Assembly (NCBI GenBank): GCA_030762895.1
Contig: CM061062.1
Span: 291,072,985 to 291,136,984 of the forward strand
Direction: 5' to 3'
Origin: Sophora flavescens
Taxonomy: Eukaryota; Streptophyta; Magnoliopsida; Fabales; Fabaceae
DNA length: 64,000 nucleotides
Shown here: piece after piece, positions 10,741 through 21,690 of the stretch
Layout: the number at the start of each line of letters is the position of its first letter
How positions within the stretch are numbered: position 1 is the stretch's first letter
The notes under the pieces: generated by a model
Told to the model about the DNA's origin: nothing
The model's database searches: none
The model's input: only the letters and a program-made list of their open reading frames with translations
Position numbers and translations under genes: made by a program

Positions 10741-12119
10741 AAACACCCCAAACTTAAACCTTGCTTGTCCCCAAGCAAGCTAAAACTCAAAAAGGACTCA
10801 AGACTTGGCAAACCTGAAGGATCTAATCAATTTCGCACAAATTTCATGCACTCAAAACAGTTTTTCTTCTTTGATTCCCCCCCTTTTTCATCAATGTAAT
10901 CCCCACATTCATCTACTTTAAACAATTGAGAATTTATCAATCATGCCATCATTACTCTAAGTTGAGGCTCAAAGATACACACAAAGGAAGATCACCTATT
11001 TCAAACAATTGCCTTCCTCACAAGGGCATTTAGTATTTCACTCATTCGCTCAAGTTTGTCTACGCTTTCAACTTTTCACTCACTTCCACATTCTAAGAGC
11101 ACTTCCCATGAATTTGATTTTCATCTCAAAAATGGTTCCCACGAAAACATGCATGCAACATCAGAAGGTCTTTTAAAGGTTGTAAGGAGGCCTGGCTAAG
11201 GGTAGGATAATGAAGGATATTTAGGCTTAAGTCCCTAGGAACTAAGAGAGCATGAGCATTTTGACACTTTTTCCACTCAAATTCCTTTTTCCATTTTTCA
11301 TTTGGGCTCGGGTGACTACATCCTTTTCCTTGCTAATCTTTTTATTTTGCCCCTTTTCTTTTGGCAATTTTTGTTTTCTTCTTTTCTTTTCTTTTCTTTT
11401 TGCCTTGGGTCAACCTTTATTTTCTTTTTCTCATCCCAATATGACATATCACCTCGTAGCCACCCCAAACTTAGTTTCTCACAACTCTTTTCTCATTAAG
11501 CTTCCATGCTCTCCTAATCATAGGATTGGGTTAACATGGTTTTTTTTTCAGATTTCGGCTCATAATGTAGGGTCATCAAGAAACGATAGGTCAATTGGGC
11601 TCAATTTGGCTAACTAGGGAACATGCATTAGGGATGGTCCTTTTTAGGCCAAGAGGTTATTCAAAGAAAATTGCCTAAATCATTTGATGCAACACATAAA
11701 CATGCAAACCATATAGAGATTCAAGCAAATTCGGGAAAGTGCAACTTAACAGTGATTCACACATTCAAAAACAGAGTTGGAGGCTCAAATCCTCACCTGG
11801 ACATTTTGCAAATTGTTTGACCGAGATACGATTCCTAGTGTGTGCACCCCCCTCACCGCAAACTTATCATAAATCAAGTAATCACAATAAAATTCTCAAA
11901 GTTCAATTTTCAATTTTTAAGTGGGGATCAACTTTTCTATTATTAGAACCTAGGGGGAAATCATCAATGGTCAATATAATTCATGCAATCAATCTACGCT
12001 CAATCTAATTAAAATCCAACAAGCTTGCCGACACGACATTCATACAACAACTCTTGATCTTCTCAAATTATTCAAGAGTGACAAACAAAAACAAAAACAT
12101 AAACACAACAAAACAAAAG
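10741..12119 (-). other. Non-coding 3' region of element C
   Basis: No credible gene on either strand. It is the counterpart of 4887-6322 in element B. The polypurine word AAGTTTGGGG appears on the minus strand at 10746-10755 (next to the 3' LTR), 11463-11472 and, with one mismatch, 11856-11865, at spacings close to those in B. Confidence 0.6.
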
Positions 12120-13208
12120 TTAGGAGAAGAGAGGGATACCTAGCTTGGGTTGCCTCCCAAGAAGCGCTTGTTTAACGTCCCGAGCTTGACTTATTAAGAA
12201 GCATCCACCTGGATCCCATAGTCTGTGGTACAAAGGCCAAGAGACGCTCATCATATCAAATCCTCCACCCGGATCAAATGGTAATTGGAGTGGAGATCGT
12301 AGCAGCAATATGACCTTATTATCAACTCCACCCAGCCAGTGTGTGAAAACTCCATTGACCTCTTCAATTATGAACTCACTTCCTCTCGGGTCAAATGGTG
12401 TTTTCACGAGGAAGTGTGCTAGACAAGTGGGAGGGTCTAATTTATCGGTGTCCACACATGCATGCAAGCCCACATATTTATTTAATGCATCAAAATCAGG
12501 TTGCTTGGCAAGCATGGTGAACTCCTCTCCCACCTTATTTGCATTTTGTTCTCTACCCCCTTGCTCCAGTGCCTTGTCCTTTGCCAACTCCTCTTCCTTA
12601 GGGTGCTCTTCCTCAACATGTGGTAGTTCTTCCTCAACTTCCTGAGAACGAGTTGCATCCCTGTTAGATCCCAACACCCCACTGCTTCTAGTTGTTGTGG
12701 CATCGCATTGGTTCTTAGGGTGGTTCTCGGTATCACCTGGGAAAGTCTCTGGGGGATGCTCATTTAGTTGCTTTGTGAGTTGGGCAATCTGCATCTCTAG
12801 ATTTTGAAGTGCCATCCCTGTATGAGTTGCCAACTTGTCAATGGCTGCGTTTGTATTGATTGACACTTTCTCAAGTGTCGCACTCAACTTCTCAAAAGCC
12901 AACTCCCAAGGTTGTCTTCCACCATTCTGTTGAGGTTGTTGTTGCCAATTTTGTTGAGGTTGTGGTTGCCAGGCTAGACCATCGTCAGCATTACTCCAAG
13001 CGAAATCCGGATGGTCTCTACTCATATCACCCCAATACTGATTCCGACTCTGATAGTTGTTCTGGGGCACGCTGTCATTATGCCATGGTTCCACATATAC
13101 TTGAGGGAAGTAGAACGGACAACTCCATGTGTCATGGTTCCCATCACAATATTCGCAACTCGGAAGCATTCCTTCGTGTACCTCGCATACAAAACACGGC
13201 AAGACCAA
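12120..13208 (-). CDS. Gag-type ORF of element C
   Basis: An unbroken 362-codon frame. Near the N-terminus is a CX2CX3HX4C zinc knuckle (CEYCDGNHDTWSC), the same spacing as in E2 gag (CDFCGGNHANGNC). A Gln/Trp-rich stretch follows (about residues 80-100), then a helical part (ALQNLEMQIAQLTKQLNEH) matching the E2 frame (NLEHQIGQLAKQMAERP), and an acidic linker. The last ~100 residues contain DPRGSE, PFDPGG and WPLYHRLWDPGG, shared with the B ORF but not with E2. It could supply RNA binding in particles made by an autonomous relative. The capsid N-terminal part seen in B and E2 is missing. Confidence 0.75.
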   Translation of the reverse strand: MVLPCFVCEVHEGMLPSCEYCDGNHDTWSCPFYFPQVYVEPWHNDSVPQNNYQSRNQYWGDMSRDHPDFAWSNADDGLAWQPQPQQNWQQQPQQNGGRQPWELAFEKLSATLEKVSINTNAAIDKLATHTGMALQNLEMQIAQLTKQLNEHPPETFPGDTENHPKNQCDATTTRSSGVLGSNRDATRSQEVEEELPHVEEEHPKEEELAKDKALEQGGREQNANKVGEEFTMLAKQPDFDALNKYVGLHACVDTDKLDPPTCLAHFLVKTPFDPRGSEFIIEEVNGVFTHWLGGVDNKVILLLRSPLQLPFDPGGGFDMMSVSWPLYHRLWDPGGCFLISQARDVKQALLGRQPKLGIPLFS

Positions 13209-13344
13209 GTGGAATCAAAGAAGTAGAGAGATAGTAGAAAATAAAAAGAAAATAATAAAAATAAAAATAAAAATAAAAATAAGAACAAAAAATAACTAAA
13301 CCAAATAATCAAACTCCCTAAAAATTAGGAAAATTGGTTGTGCC

Positions 13345-13363
13345 AATCCCCGGCAATGGCGCC
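13345..13363 (-). other. Primer-binding site of element C
   Basis: On the minus strand TGGCGCCATTGCCGGGGA lies 7 bp from the LTR end; it differs from the element B primer site by one base and is the Asp tRNA type. It fixes the minus-strand orientation of C. Confidence 0.85.
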
Positions 13364-13370
13364 AAAAACT

Positions 13371-14805
13371 TGTTGTGGATCCGGCAGGTGTACCGGGTCG
13401 TCGCAAGTAATAAAATAAACACGGTAAGTAATTACCGAGGTCGAACTCAGGGATTGGGCTACCAATTCGACTAATCCGCGGGAAATCAGATATGTTCGGT
13501 CAAGTTACAGAAGGTGGTTGAGAGAGAGATTAATATCTAAAATTCAATTAACAAATCTAATGAAATAATTAACTAAAAATCAGAAATTAAAATATCCAAG
13601 GTCACAAATCCACCTACCCAATATGTACACCCAAGTGATGATGAATTCCTCCCTAAGTTCAATTACAATGTCAACCGGGACCCCTAAATTCTCCTAAATC
13701 CACTCTCGTGCTCATTAGGACGTATTCGACGATTGGATTAATTACTTACTAGGTAATCCTAATCTCGAATTTGGTTAATTCTTGTTCCCTACAAGGTTGC
13801 ACTAATCTCCTACTCACTCTCGTGTAATATTCGATTAGCAATCCCAATTCAAGTTCTAAAACGCGAATCGCCTCTCGGCCTCAAACACGTTTAACTAGTT
13901 AATCACGCAAAACATATGATCAAGCATTCAAATCAGAATCGGAAAACATCAATTAAAAGAAGGGGAGAAAGACATACATCACATGAACACTACACTGCCA
14001 TGGGCGGCTTCATTGCTCCCTCGGACGAGGGGATTAGTTCCTCATGCTCATAAACAAGCAATCCGACATAATCACCATCGTAAAACAAAAATAAAAAGGG
14101 AGACGCAGCTCCAAAGAGAAAAGAAATTACCCTAAACGCTACTCTAAACAGTGGAAAACTACTAGGATTCGCGGCCCTCCAAAAGTTCTCCAGCCTCCTC
14201 CAGTGTCCCCCAATTCTGATCTGAAACAGCCTTTAAATAAGGATTCTGAATCTTGCTCGCTCGCGGGGCGAGCACTCCTTCGCGAGGCGAATTTTAGTAT
14301 TGGCGCGCTTTCAAATTTGGATTTTCGCGAGGCGAGGCTGTGTTCGCGGGGCGAGTCTTCCAACTTCAATCTATCACAGCCATGACATTCATCACGGCTG
14401 GGTCGTGATGGTCTCTGTCTTGCAGGTCTTCAGGCTCTCGCGGGGCGAGAATATTTTCGCATGGCGATCCAGAATTGATGACTTTTGCTGCTTTGTTGAC
14501 CTTCAGTCTCGCGAGGCGAGAATACACTCGCGGGGCGAGTGTCTCCAGAATTGCAATTTCCACTATTTCTTGGCTTTCCTTGACTCCCGGAGCTTCACTT
14601 ATTGACCTGAAAACACCAAAAACAACCAAAAGCATAATTCTATCCAAAATAAGCTAAAAACTACACAAAAGACGCAAAATGAGTCAAAGTCCAACTTAGG
14701 AACAAAACAAGGCAAATTTGGGCGAAAACGAGAGTGAACTCGACTAATTGGCACATAAACCCTAGTTCATCTAGTCATAAAACTAGATAAGCCAGAGGCT
14801 TATCA
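13371..14805 (-). repeat. 5' LTR of element C
   Basis: Matches 9301-10740 with few differences. The alpha and beta array recurs at 14260-14539, with the TATA-like TTTAAATA (plus strand) at 14232-14239, again 20 bp away. Confidence 0.92.
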
Positions 14806-14810
14806 GGAAC

Positions 14811-15925
14811 CCCTCTATGAACTTCCCATAGTAACCGGCTAAGCCTAAGAAATCTCTCACTTCGGTTACTGTCTTAGGTTGTCCCCATCCCAACACCGCA
14901 TCAACTCTAGAGGGATCAACCGCTACACCATCCTCTGAGATTGTGTGTCCTAAAAACTTTACCTCGTCTAGCCAAAACTCACACTTCTCTGGTTTGTCAT
15001 AAAGACGCTCGTCCCTCAAGACCTGCAACACCAACCTTAAGTGTTCTCCATGTCCTTCTGGCGTCCTAGAGTATATTAAAATATCATCTATGAACACCAC
15101 CACAAACCTGTCCAAAAAGGTCCTAAAGATCCGATTCATGCAGTCCATGGAAACGGCTGGGGCATTGGTCACACCAAAGGGCATCACTACATACTCATAG
15201 TGCCCATACCTTGTCCTGAAGGCTGTCTTAGGAATGTCCTCGCTTCTAACTCTAACTTGATGGTATCCCAATCTTAGATCTATTTTGGAAAACACTGACG
15301 CTCCCCTTAACTGATCTAAGAGGTCATCTATCCTAGGCAAGGGATATTTGTTCTTGATGGTTACCTTATTCAGTTACCTATAATCAACACACGACCTCGT
15401 ACTCCCATCCTTTTTCTTCACTAAAAGCACTGATGCTCCCCAAGGTGACACACTAGGCCTAATGAACCCCCTTTTGTAGTATATCCTCCATCTGTTTCTT
15501 GAGCTCGCTCAACTCTAGAGGCGTTATCTTGTAAGCGCTACATATATTAGTCTACTCTTTGACACTAGATCTATGCTAAACTCAACTTCCCTATTCAGAG
15601 GCAAACTAGAGACATCCTTAGGGAAAACATCCTGGAATTCACACACCACAGGTATAGCCGTCACATCACTGTCAGCCTCTATCTTAGCAGAGAATAAGAG
15701 TACACATCCTTGAGCTCCCTCAACTAAGCACTTATGACAAGCAACAACAGAAACAATAGAACTGGGTACGGGGAAAATCATTAGACATTGGATGTGAAGA
15801 GATAAGGATATTTTTGTATGAATGCTTATGGCAATGAGTCTAGATGCCAATAAATCAACACCAAGAATAACATACAATACATAGATAACAATAAGTTTGA
15901 TGTCATAAGGAGTGTCTTGATGCAC
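14811..15925 (-). pseudogene. Element A pol: protease end and reverse transcriptase
   Basis: On the minus strand, 15925-15524 carries the protease end and linker (VVCEFQDVFPKDV, REVEFSIDLV). 15340-14811 carries reverse transcriptase, with SKIDLRLGYHQVRV, FRTRYGHYEYVVMPFG and the catalytic FIDDILIYS. Between them (15345-15520) the frame still encodes the RT N-terminus but contains stops, including a TAG near 15375. The frame ends at the element C insertion and resumes at 9295. This is a chromovirus-type gypsy pol. Confidence 0.88.
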
Positions 15926-16125
15926 AAGGAAACAATTTAAACAACCAATGGAAGAACAAGAATATCCCTATAGGAGTAGAAACCTATGAACCAAAGGACA
16001 AATGAAAGATTGGCATCTCCAAATTTTCACACATGAAGGATGTATCAAGGGATGCGTTGCTCCTGAATCAGACAATATAATAGTTTTTTTTATAACGAGT
16101 AGAAGAAATTCAGCCTCCTTCGTAT

Positions 16126-16404
16126 CTAAGCTACCTCAGAATGATGACGGATTGTTCTTCTTGAATTCGAAAAGCCCCACGTGTTAAGGGTCCTAGGTTG
16201 CCACCACTTCATTAGTGACTGGCCTCCATTCCCCTTCAGTTGACGGCGTGTCTCCGTCTGCCCTTTCATAGCTTTGGCCATACAATCCAAAGCTGCTGCA
16301 AGTGCAACATTCGTCCCTCGCCTATTAGTCGCCATAAATCTGCTTACTACCAATGAAATACTGGGTTGATCAGGTCCAATATCCCAAAGAATAGCATGCA
16401 GCAT
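16126..16404 (-). pseudogene. Gag N-terminal fragment of element A
   Basis: A 92-codon remnant near the primer site, with MATNRRGTNVALAAALD resembling the start of chromovirus gag. Only about 500 bp separate it from protease, whereas gag plus protease usually need well over 1.2 kb. Most of gag, including the capsid and zinc-knuckle part, has therefore been deleted. 15926-16125 holds no recognisable coding. Confidence 0.55.
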
Positions 16405-16486
16405 TTATAACTCTAACAAGCATCCTATGCGCCCAAGTTTTGTTTTATAAAAGCCCCAATGCCACAGTCCGATTTAGAATCGAATT

Positions 16487-16498
16487 GCTCTGATACCA
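16487..16498 (-). other. Primer-binding site of element A (initiator Met tRNA type)
   Basis: TGGTATCAGAGC on the minus strand, a few bases from the LTR edge at 16503. This is the usual initiator-tRNA primer site of chromoviruses and shows that the LTR at 16503-18601 is the 5' LTR of element A. Confidence 0.9.
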
Positions 16499-16532
16499 TA
16501 AATGTAACGCCCTTCGTTACATTTATGGTATC
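16492..16532. repeat. 18-bp perfect hairpin across the primer site and LTR edge
   Basis: GATACCATAAATGTAACG (16492-16509) is followed by CCCTT and by its exact reverse complement (16515-16532). The stem covers half of the primer site and the LTR end. Confidence 0.85.
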
Positions 16533-18601
16533 CCGAAATAGATTCACATAAAAAATGTCTAAATAAAATTTTCATAAATACAATTGTCTGAAAATACCTT
16601 AATGATTATTAAATTAAAATGATGGTAATAACTCCTTATGTAAATGAAATGAATTGCCTCAAAAACCGGGCATCCACTAAAATAAGCCAACGTAAAAAAT
16701 AAAATACTAACAAAGCTAGATAATAAATGAGGAAAATCGCTAAGTCTTCAGTCCTATCCAGTTCCAGTGATGTCGACCTCGTGCTCTGGAAACAACACTT
16801 TTAATGAGATATAATCCCAGTGAATAAAAATAATCGTTTGATAAAAAGGTTCGCAAAGAGTGTTGTTTTCAGTCGACGCGGTAACTGGAAAAACATTCAT
16901 GGTACCCGCTAATTTTTGAAAATATTGAATATAATAAACCTCCAAAATAATGATATATAAAAATAAAATTAATGTCAAGCATTTAAAGCACAAACTCATA
17001 AACTCAGCAACGGTCACATCTCATTGCATTTAATCACATTTACCATGCAAACTCTACACAATGCAACTCCACTAACATGACTCGGTGATTCCCAGAATCA
17101 CTTCACTTGACTCTTTGGTTCCCATAACAGGTGTGAATCACAGATCCACTAAGGTCTATGAGCTCGTATCCATGCAATGGCGTCCCACTGCCTTCCCCAT
17201 CCCAGATGGAGGTATCTAATATTCCATCCTAGATGTGAATATTTTAATAAATTGATATCCCATCCCGGATGGTGATATCTCTCATCCTATTCCCGGAATA
17301 GAATGTACAACCGTCACCCCTTCCTGGAAGGTAATGACCAACTCATATGCACTATACCATATGTCATCCCAAATGACTACCAAATGTCATCCCAGATGAC
17401 TACCAAATATTTTCTCAAACTCCATGCATCAATTGCATAGACACTATAACAGGATTTAAAATACAAAACACAACCATAACATATAAGTCCTTAATATAAT
17501 TTATGCTTGTTATAGTACATGTATTCACTGATAGGGGCATGGCATATATGTGTCAATAGAAATCATCTAATATCAAACATAAATAATGTTATGCCACTGC
17601 AATAAGGCTATGCATGGTACGAAATTTGGGCATTTATTTAGCTATTTATTTTCTTTATTACTATTATTTTATTGCATCAAAAATTAATAGAATAACCAAA
17701 AAATTACACTCACTAAATCAATTCACCAAGTCACGTGAAAATATTTCAAAATTCCAAATAAGAATCATGCACTCTAAAATCTTAATTTTTGTAATTTAAC
17801 AAATCTATATGACAAAGCTTCAAATCAATTGTACCATGAAAGTGTGAGAAAAAGTATTTTTACTCACCTCTCGAAGACCTCCAATGTGCTCTAAAAATCA
17901 CGTATGATAAGGATTTGTGCTTCACTAAAAATTCTTCTTCCGTTTGGTGGCATTCTTGGATCTATGTTGTTACAATTACACTGACAAAGAAAGGAAGTAA
18001 CCGACAAAAACGTTAACCTCCTGCGGTGCTCCTCCTTTTTCTTTTGGTTACTAACCTTCAGGTACGGCGTTGCACTGTTTACGGGCATCGTAAGCAGAGG
18101 TAAAAAGGGTGAAAGAGCGGAGCTTTACAACCTTACCAAACCTGTTCAAATCAGAAACACAGTTCCCAAGGGCGATTTCATCAATGCCATGAGCCTCGAA
18201 CAGGGCATAGCCAGTAGCACATTCGTGAAGCAGGAACAGAGCCATTTAACACTCAAAACAAATTAAGAGAGTAATTGAAATTTGGAAGCAAACAAATAGC
18301 GTGGTGTCTCGTTTGGTCAGTCAGAAGAACATTTGGTGGAGGCTAATAGGGTTTAGGGTTTTATAGTAGACAGACAATACTAATAACCTCATGCACTCAT
18401 GCTTCCCTTCTTTTACGTGTTTTTTTGTTTTTTAATATTTGTTTTAATTTAATATTCCTTTTATAATTATTTACCAATCCTAATAAGTTTTATACTAACA
18501 TATCTCGTACACTAAACCTCTTAATCATATTGTATTTTTATTATATCATTATTATTATTATTATTTTCAAATTAATTATATTAGAATTTTAGGATGTTAC
18601 A
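16503..18601 (-). repeat. Central LTR shared by two chromovirus units (A and A')
   Basis: TGTAACGCCC to GGATGTTACA, about 2.1 kb. A primer site lies on its left (16487-16498) and a polypurine tract on its right (18602-18616). It is therefore both the 5' LTR of the unit to the left and the 3' LTR of the unit to the right. Its right part repeats 1-1737. Confidence 0.88.
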
Positions 18602-18701
18602 TTTTCTCCCCTCCTTAAAGAATTTCGTCCCCGAAATTCATCTCATACACACGCGCCTATTGTAGCATATGTCATATTCAAAACTAAAAGGTTACCATAC
18701 C

Positions 18702-19497
18702 TTAGATAATAAAATCTGGGTATTGACGCACAATGTCCTCCTCCGTCTCCCAAGTGGCTTCCTCGGGAGTCAATCCGTCCCATAACACTTTCACCAATGG
18801 AATTGCCTTGTTCCTTAGAGTCTTAGTGCTCTTGTCCAAGATTTGACTAGGTTTTTGCTTATAAATCAAATTACCCTTCAATTGTACAGACTCAGGAGCT
18901 ATCACATGAGGTTCATCAAGCACATATTTTGAGTTCCGACACATGGAAAACATCATGAAGGTTTACCAACTGTGACGGAAAGCCAATTGATAAGCAATAA
19001 GTCAGACTCTTTTAAGGATCTGGAAAGGTCCCATGAAACGAGGATTTAGCTTGCGGACTTTCATCGACCTCCCTACCCCCGTCTTAGGAGTGACTCTCAA
19101 AAATACATGCTCACTTTCCTGGAATCCTAGAGGCTTCCTCCTTTTGTCGGCATAGCTCTTTTGTCTACTTTGCGCCGTGCGCATCCTCTCCCTAATCATT
19201 TTGATCCTCTCAGAGATTTCCTGGACCAATTCAGGTTGTATCAAGGTTTTCTCACCTACCTCACACCAACATAAAGGGGACCTACACTTCCTCCCATATA
19301 GGGCCTCATAGGGTGCCAAGCCTATACATAGCGTGATAACCATTGTCATACGCAAACTCAATGAGAGGTAGGAATCTATCCCAACTCCCTCCTTCATCCA
19401 GGACACACGCCCTAACCATGTCCTCAGGGTCTGAATGGTCTGCTCTGACTGACCATCCGTCTGGGGATGATAGGCTGTGCTAAGGTTCAACTTAGTC
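18702..19497 (-). pseudogene. Integrase and chromodomain fragment of second unit A'
   Basis: A second copy of the pol 3' end. 19490-19002 encodes the integrase core end (HPQTDGQSEQ, RKCRSPLCWCEVGEKTLI) and C-terminal region. 18956-18702 encodes the last part, with the chromodomain-like LWDGLTPEEATWETEEDI and a stop at 18702-18704. It matches 7459-8050 and 1838-2028 without the element B insertion. At about 19497 the frame stops abruptly where unrelated AT-rich DNA begins. A stop or frameshift lies near 18960-19000. Confidence 0.85.
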
Positions 19498-19891
19498 CCA
19501 AAATAAACATTGCCTACATATCATCTACTCAAATTTTTTTTTTTTTTGGTTTACCATCTTCTCAAATTGTTATTGATCCATTCTTCCAAATTGCTATGAC
19601 AAATGAATTCACAATGGTTTTATACAATTACATAATAGAGTATCCAAATTGTGTGTCCAAATATCTTTACTCTTTCTCTATCACCGAGACATCTTTGACT
19701 TTTGTTATTGAAGTTTTGATTCGTTGATCAGTTTTATCCAAATTAAATTCCATCTATAAATAATTAAGGGTTCGTTAGTTACAGAATTTTCATATAAAAT
19801 AATGCTTAGATCATATTTTAGTGATTATCAAATAAATTAAAAGTTAATTTATATTTTTTTACTATCATAAATAATGCTTAGAATTTTCATA
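19498..19891. repeat. AT-rich segment duplicated at 48610-49001
   Basis: About 390 bp, nearly identical to the second copy. Both copies begin at the same base (CAAAATAAACATTG) although the left flanks are unrelated (integrase here, low-copy DNA there). Short open frames inside show no known protein. Confidence 0.8.
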
Positions 19892-20066
19892 TTTTTTTGT
19901 CCTTGACCAGGAGTATCCCCCGCCGAAAGCGGGCACTAATCTCCTGCGGGGGAATGAATGGCACCTGAAGGCGGGAAATCCCCTCCCAGCGGAAATTCGC
20001 TCCATTCGTAAGAGTTGGGATTCGAACCCCAGCCACTTGATTGAGGGACACAAGTCCACCAACTAC
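19892..20066 (-). mobile_element. tRNA-derived SINE
   Basis: On the minus strand a tRNA-like head has an A-box-like region near 20050-20062 and a clear B box (GGGGTTCGAATCCC at 20017-20030). A GC-rich body and an A-rich tail follow (the T run at 19892-19898 on the plus strand). SINEs are copied by LINE enzymes. No matching target duplications are visible, because the right edge abuts a gypsy gag. A truncated copy is at 49002-49070. Confidence 0.7.
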
Positions 20067-20282
20067 ACTTCATGCAGTCTTTGGTAGCGTGACTTATGCC
20101 ACACTTCATGCATTTTTGTGGAACATTCCTGGATGAACCATCACCTCCACTGCATCCACCAACAGATCAGTGTTGAAACTACTGCTGACCTTGTGGCCTA
20201 TTGTATGGCTTCCTCTGGAATCGATTGTTATTCTTGTAGTTTCCCCTATTGAACCTAGATGGTCCATAACTCTGTTGAGTAG
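20067..20282 (-). pseudogene. Gypsy element I gag C-terminal part
   Basis: Minus-strand continuation of the gag at 22490-23131 beyond the Cassandra insertion. It has a basic Asn/Arg/Gln-rich stretch and then a zinc-knuckle-like CMKCGISHATKDC near 20080-20115. Stops occur in the middle. The sequence ends at the SINE boundary, so the rest of the element is missing here. Confidence 0.65.
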
Positions 20283-20374
20283 TGTAACATCCCTGACTAC
20301 TTTATGGATTGACGACTGTCCCCACAAACCAACATGGGTCTTTTCAGCGTGCTTTGTCCTCACTCACGCGCTTC

Positions 20375-21690
20375 TGATGAGTATGATTTCCCCTCATTTT
20401 CCATGTACATTTCTGCATGCAATTGCATATAGTTAGGTCATTTTAGTTTGATTTTGGTTAGTTTTTCCTTTGGAATGGATAAGGTGGTTTTGTGTGTTGT
20501 TTTGCAGGAATTTATGATTAATTGCCCAAGATTTAGCCAAGATAAAGCTTGGATGAAGATAGAGCCTGAAAAGAGAAGAAAATGAACCAAGCAGAACCCA
20601 TCACGGTCGTGATGGAGCAATAATTGAAGAGGAAGAAGCCAAAAGTCAGAAGCTGTCACGGCCTAGCCGTGATGGCTATCACGGTCGTGACCTACTAGTT
20701 GGACCAGACAGAATTTGTCACGGCCTAGCCATGACGAGTATCACGGCCGTGATGAGTCAAAAAGTGAAGAGTCGCTCAGGGAAGAACCCATCATGGCCTA
20801 GCCATGATGGCTGTCACGGCCGTGACGGGCGCACGAGTTATAGAAGGACCTCTGGGCAGAACAGAAAGGGCATTCAGAAAACCTATAAAGATACTCTCTG
20901 CTGAATTGGCTGCTGGGAAACCTTCCATGGAGTCCCTTCCTCCCTACATCTCTGTATCTTTTCTTTTGATTTTCTCTTGATTATGTGTAGCTAAACCCCC
21001 CTTTGTTGGGGTTAGATAATGGTTTTTCTGAACTTGGTTGTAATATGAAGTGATTCTGATGCAATTTCCTATTTCTTTATGAGTGTTTGATTCCTTGCTT
21101 AACGCTTTCCTTGGTTTGATCATCCTAGGAATGATTAGTTGCTTTAATAGACAATTGAAAGGTTGATGTTAAGGCATGCTCATGAATCAAATGCCAAGTA
21201 GTTCATGAACCTAGACATAGGTCTTGGGGTGCTTGCAATCTTATGAATCTTGACTCTTAATGCAATTTCTCATGTTAATCCACCTAAGACATTAGGGTTT
21301 AATTTGGGATTTTAGGCTCAATCCACCTAAAACATTAGGGTTTGAGTAATTGAGAAGATTTGATTGTCACAATTGATTTAGGAATTGTGTTATTTATCAT
21401 TTCATAGCAACCAAGGGAGGATTAGCCTAATCTAACCCTAACAATTCTATCCATTTGTTGTTCACATTTCTGTTTGCCTGTTAAGTGCTTGATAAAATAC
21501 CCAAAAGAACAAAAACATTTTATTCTTGTTTGTTTCATTAGATGTTAGAGCTACCTTCATTCCAAACTTGATCGCCTAGATAGTAGTTCAATTTGCGAAG
21601 TGGTACTTGTCCACGATCCCTGAGGACGATAACCAGTCTTACCACCGTATTACTTGCTTGCGACTAGGTATACTTGCCGAAATTGTATCA
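20375..21690 (+). repeat. Solo LTR E1 (Athila-like) inside the Cassandra LTR
   Basis: TGATGAGTATG to AATTGTATCA, 1316 bp, flanked by perfect GCTTC duplications (20370-20374 and 21691-21695). Removing it joins the two Cassandra LTR halves in agreement with the intact copy at 22083. It is the same family as the E2 5' LTR (49071-60425). A solo LTR normally arises by recombination between the two LTRs of one element. Confidence 0.93.
20601..20825 (+). promoter_or_regulatory. Beta modules in LTR E1
   Basis: Composite palindromes TCACGGCCTAGCCGTGA + 6 bp + TCACGGYCGTGA start at 20656/20679, 20718/20741 and 20791/20814, each 23 bp apart. A single short site lies at 20601-20612. The last ends 13 bp before a TATA-like TATAGAAGG (20839). 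In E2 the equivalent is TATAAAAGG at 49155, also 13 bp away. No alpha modules are present. Confidence 0.6.

Larger units (their letters stand above)
9301..14805 (-). mobile_element. Element C: non-autonomous Athila-like LTR retrotransposon
   Basis: A 5505-bp minus-strand element between perfect GGAAC duplications (9296-9300 and 14806-14810), inserted in element A pol between reverse transcriptase and RNase H. LTRs of about 1440 bp flank a 2630-bp interior that holds a primer site, one 362-codon gag-type ORF and a long non-coding part. No pol genes are present. The non-coding part and ORF tail are shared with element B, so B and C are related non-autonomous families. Confidence 0.93.

Noticed and set aside
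12310..13234. Plus-strand frames opposite the element C gag.
   Set aside because: Shadow frames of the minus-strand ORF, with no domain of their own.
19892..20066. The B-box region taken as a real tRNA gene.
   Set aside because: No complete cloverleaf, with a long GC-rich body and A-rich tail; SINE is the better call.
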